NCBI GenBank assembly: GCA_028599035.1
Contig: JAQRMT010000069.1
Location: 1 to 7,707 of the forward strand
DNA: 7,707 bases
Source of the DNA: Gammaproteobacteria bacterium
GTDB taxonomy: Bacteria; Pseudomonadota; Gammaproteobacteria; PS1; Pseudothioglobaceae
Direction: 5' to 3'
How positions within the stretch are numbered: position 1 is the first letter of the stretch; every line of letters starts with the position of its first letter. Of this stretch, positions 6,223 to 7,707 are shown in pieces. The notes below the pieces were generated by a model. That model saw only the letters and a list, made by a program, of their open reading frames with translations, was not told where the DNA came from and did no database searches. The translations under genes and the position numbers were made by a program.

Positions 6223-7506
6223 ATGGCAGAAAATACGAAAGAGCTTAATTGTTCATTTTGCGGCAAAGCAAAATCTGAGGTTAATCGGTTAGTGGCAGGA
6301 CCCGGTGTCTACATTTGCAACGAATGCATTGAATCGTGTTATGACTTACTTGAAGAACAAGCTTCTCAGGCAGTGATTGATGCACATCAAGATTGGAGCT
6401 ACACGCCGAAGCAGCTGCGTGATTTTCTGAATGAATATGTCATCGGCCAAGACCATGCAAAAAAAGTACTATCTGTTGCGGTTTATAATCACTACAAACG
6501 CTTACAAAGCGGGCATGTATCCAACGATGTTGAGCTAGATAAATCTAACATTTTAATGATTGGCCCTACAGGTTCAGGCAAGACGCTATTAGCACAAACG
6601 CTGGCACGGCTGTTAGATGTGCCATTTACCGTGGCAGATGCGACCACTTTAACTGAGGCAGGTTATGTGGGCGATGATGTTGAAAATGTGATTAAAAATC
6701 TGTTGTCAAAATGTGATTTTGACCCAGTTCGCGCCGAACACGGCATTATTTTTATTGATGAAATTGATAAGATTTCTCGCCGTTCTGATTCGCCCTCTAT
6801 TACCCGTGATGTCTCGGGCGAAGGCGTGCAACAAGCCATGTTAAAATTGATCGAAGGCACCGTAGCCTCCGTACCACCACAAGGCGGGCGCAAACACCCA
6901 AATCAAGAAACCATTGATGTTGATACTTCAAAGATTTTATTTATCTGTGGCGGTGCCTTTGATGGCTTGGACAAAATCATCGGTAAGCGGGTAGAAAAAG
7001 CCACAGGTATTGGTTTTAGTGCAGATGTGAAAGACTTGAGTGAAGAGAAAAATCTAACAGAATTATTTAATCTTATTGAACCAGAAGACTTGATTGGCTA
7101 TGGTTTGATTCCAGAATTAGTCGGTCGTTTGCCTGTACAAACAGCGCTGGGTGAATTAGACGAAGAAGCGCTTATTCAAATTTTAACCAAACCAAAAAAC
7201 TCAGTAGTAAAACAATTCCAAGAAGTTTTTGCCATGGAAGGCGTTAAATTAACCTTTAGAAAGCCCGCTTTATCAGCGATTGCCAAACTCGCCATTAAGC
7301 GTAAAACAGGCGCTAGAGGGCTGCGCTCCATTTTAGAATATATGTTATTAGACACCATGTTTGAACTGCCTTCGCTCAGCGATATAAAAGAAGTTATCAT
7401 TGACAAAAATGTCGTTGAAAAGAAAACCAAACCCCTAATGATATACAAATCACCCAAAATAGTGAAAGCCTTGCCTTCACTATTACCTTCAACTTTGAAC
7501 AATTAA
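6223..7506 (+). CDS. clpX: ATP-dependent Clp protease ATP-binding subunit ClpX
   Basis: Hexameric AAA+ unfoldase that recognises tagged substrates, unfolds them and threads them into ClpP; 427 aa, the usual length. Features in order: N-terminal zinc-binding domain with C10-x2-C13 and C32-x2-C35; Walker A GPTGSGKT at 114-121; pore-1 loop GYVG at 147-150; Walker B IIFIDE at 175-180; RKH pore loop at 223-225; the sensor-1 region around FICGGAFDG at 240-248; the ClpP-docking IGF loop at 263-265; arginine-finger region PELVGRLP at 297-304; and sensor-2 GAR at 363-365. With the zinc domain and the IGF loop both present, it should pair with the ClpP encoded just upstream. No terminator is visible after the stop, and a tandem-repeat tract begins within 50 bp. 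Confidence 0.97.
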   Translation: MAENTKELNCSFCGKAKSEVNRLVAGPGVYICNECIESCYDLLEEQASQAVIDAHQDWSYTPKQLRDFLNEYVIGQDHAKKVLSVAVYNHYKRLQSGHVSNDVELDKSNILMIGPTGSGKTLLAQTLARLLDVPFTVADATTLTEAGYVGDDVENVIKNLLSKCDFDPVRAEHGIIFIDEIDKISRRSDSPSITRDVSGEGVQQAMLKLIEGTVASVPPQGGRKHPNQETIDVDTSKILFICGGAFDGLDKIIGKRVEKATGIGFSADVKDLSEEKNLTELFNLIEPEDLIGYGLIPELVGRLPVQTALGELDEEALIQILTKPKNSVVKQFQEVFAMEGVKLTFRKPALSAIAKLAIKRKTGARGLRSILEYMLLDTMFELPSLSDIKEVIIDKNVVEKKTKPLMIYKSPKIVKALPSLLPSTLNN

Positions 7507-7521
7507 CAACTAACCTCACAG

Positions 7522-7555
7522 TGTTTGTTTTTTATGGGGTTTGCTAAAACAAACA
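7522..7555. repeat. 10-bp perfect inverted repeat downstream of clpX
   Basis: TGTTTGTTTT (7522-7531) and its exact complement AAAACAAACA (7546-7555) flank a 14-nt loop. The loop contains the ATG at 7534. The stem is AT-rich and no T run follows on the plus strand, so it is not a standard terminator. It may only be chance pairing at the border of the repeat tract. Confidence 0.5.
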
Positions 7556-7707
7556 AGGGCGTTGCTAGCATCAACAAGGGTGTCGCTAGCACCAACAACC
7601 TTATTAGTGCCACCAACAAGGACACGGAAACCACCAACAACCTTAGCGAAGCTAGCAACAACCTTGGCGAAACCACCAACAACCTTGGCGAAGCTAGCAA
7701 CAACCTT
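7534..7707 (+). CDS. Partial heptad-repeat protein of unknown function (runs off window)
   Basis: An open frame of 58 codons from ATG 7534 to the window end, with no stop reached. After six residues, Asn recurs every seven residues at 7, 14, 21, 28, 35, 42, 49 and 56. Early units read NKGVAS(I/T); later ones settle to NNLSEAS, NNLGETT and NNLGEAS. Leu in the third and Ala/Thr in the sixth position of the later units give the a/d spacing of a helical heptad, so a coiled-coil-like or fibrous protein is conceivable. No signal peptide, no clear Shine-Dalgarno and no family were recognised. The same DNA is also open in another plus-strand frame and in two minus-strand frames, so this may be a non-coding minisatellite or a minus-strand gene. 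In-frame TTG 7525 is an alternative start. Function is unknown. Confidence 0.35.
   Translation, partial: MGFAKTNKGVASINKGVASTNNLISATNKDTETTNNLSEASNNLGETTNNLGEASNNL
7552..7707. repeat. 21-bp tandem repeat tract (minisatellite), extending past the window
   Basis: About seven and a half units of 21 bp, each beginning AAC-AA(C/G). The last units share the core AACAACCTTGGCGAA and then alternate between GCTAGC and ACCACC, giving a partial 42-bp higher-order period. GCTAGC recurs at 7564, 7585, 7651 and 7693. Units are most alike at the right edge and more diverged toward clpX, as expected if an array grows or homogenises from the distal side. The tract has no unique spacers, so it is not CRISPR. 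The true length cannot be seen. Confidence 0.85.

Noticed and set aside
7176..7502. Minus-strand open frame of 108 codons inside clpX
   Set aside because: It is antisense to the conserved ClpX C-terminus, including the sensor-2 motif, and has no recognisable domain of its own.
7503..7703. Minus-strand Leu-rich frame ending at the clpX stop, as a separate gene
   Set aside because: It is another reading of the same 21-bp repeat, with no ATG in view and a stop overlapping the clpX stop. It is kept only as part of the strand-ambiguity finding.
7552..7707. CRISPR array
   Set aside because: The units are contiguous 21-bp repeats with no unique spacers and an in-frame peptide period.

Overview
The window looks like a low-GC gammaproteobacterial chromosome. 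The evidence is a periplasmic cytochrome c4 next to a divergent engB (an arrangement familiar from Pseudomonas and other gamma/betaproteobacteria), a complete tig-clpP-clpX cluster, and AT-rich intergenic DNA. A sulfur-oxidising Thioglobus/SUP05-type bacterium or a related invertebrate symbiont would fit, but that is an inference from overall character. No marker in the window proves it.

Layout. Positions 53-3077 are on the minus strand: engB (ribosome-assembly GTPase) is followed by an overlapping gene for an AddB-like PD-(D/E)XK nuclease with an Fe-S cysteine cluster. Positions 3078-3153 form a short divergent promoter region. Positions 3154-4178 on the plus strand encode two exported c-type cytochromes, a small monohaem protein and a dihaem cytochrome c4. 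A strong hairpin terminator separates them, and its 3' half appears to contain the -10 box for the second gene. A second terminator at about 4200-4226 closes this unit. Positions 4299-7506 are a tight tig-clpP-clpX operon (1 bp and 30 bp gaps), encoding the ribosome-associated chaperone trigger factor and the two subunits of the ClpXP protease. All catalytic and nucleotide-binding motifs that I looked for are intact.

Right edge. In many gammaproteobacteria lon follows clpX. Here, within 50 bp of the clpX stop, the sequence becomes a 21-bp tandem repeat that encodes a heptad repeat of the form N-N-L-G-E-A-S in one plus-strand frame. It runs off the window. Four of the six frames are open across it, so its coding status and strand are unresolved. 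This is the only clearly unusual element. The rest is well-known housekeeping and electron-transport content, and I see no evidence for a defence system, mobile element, CRISPR array, tRNA or rRNA in the window.
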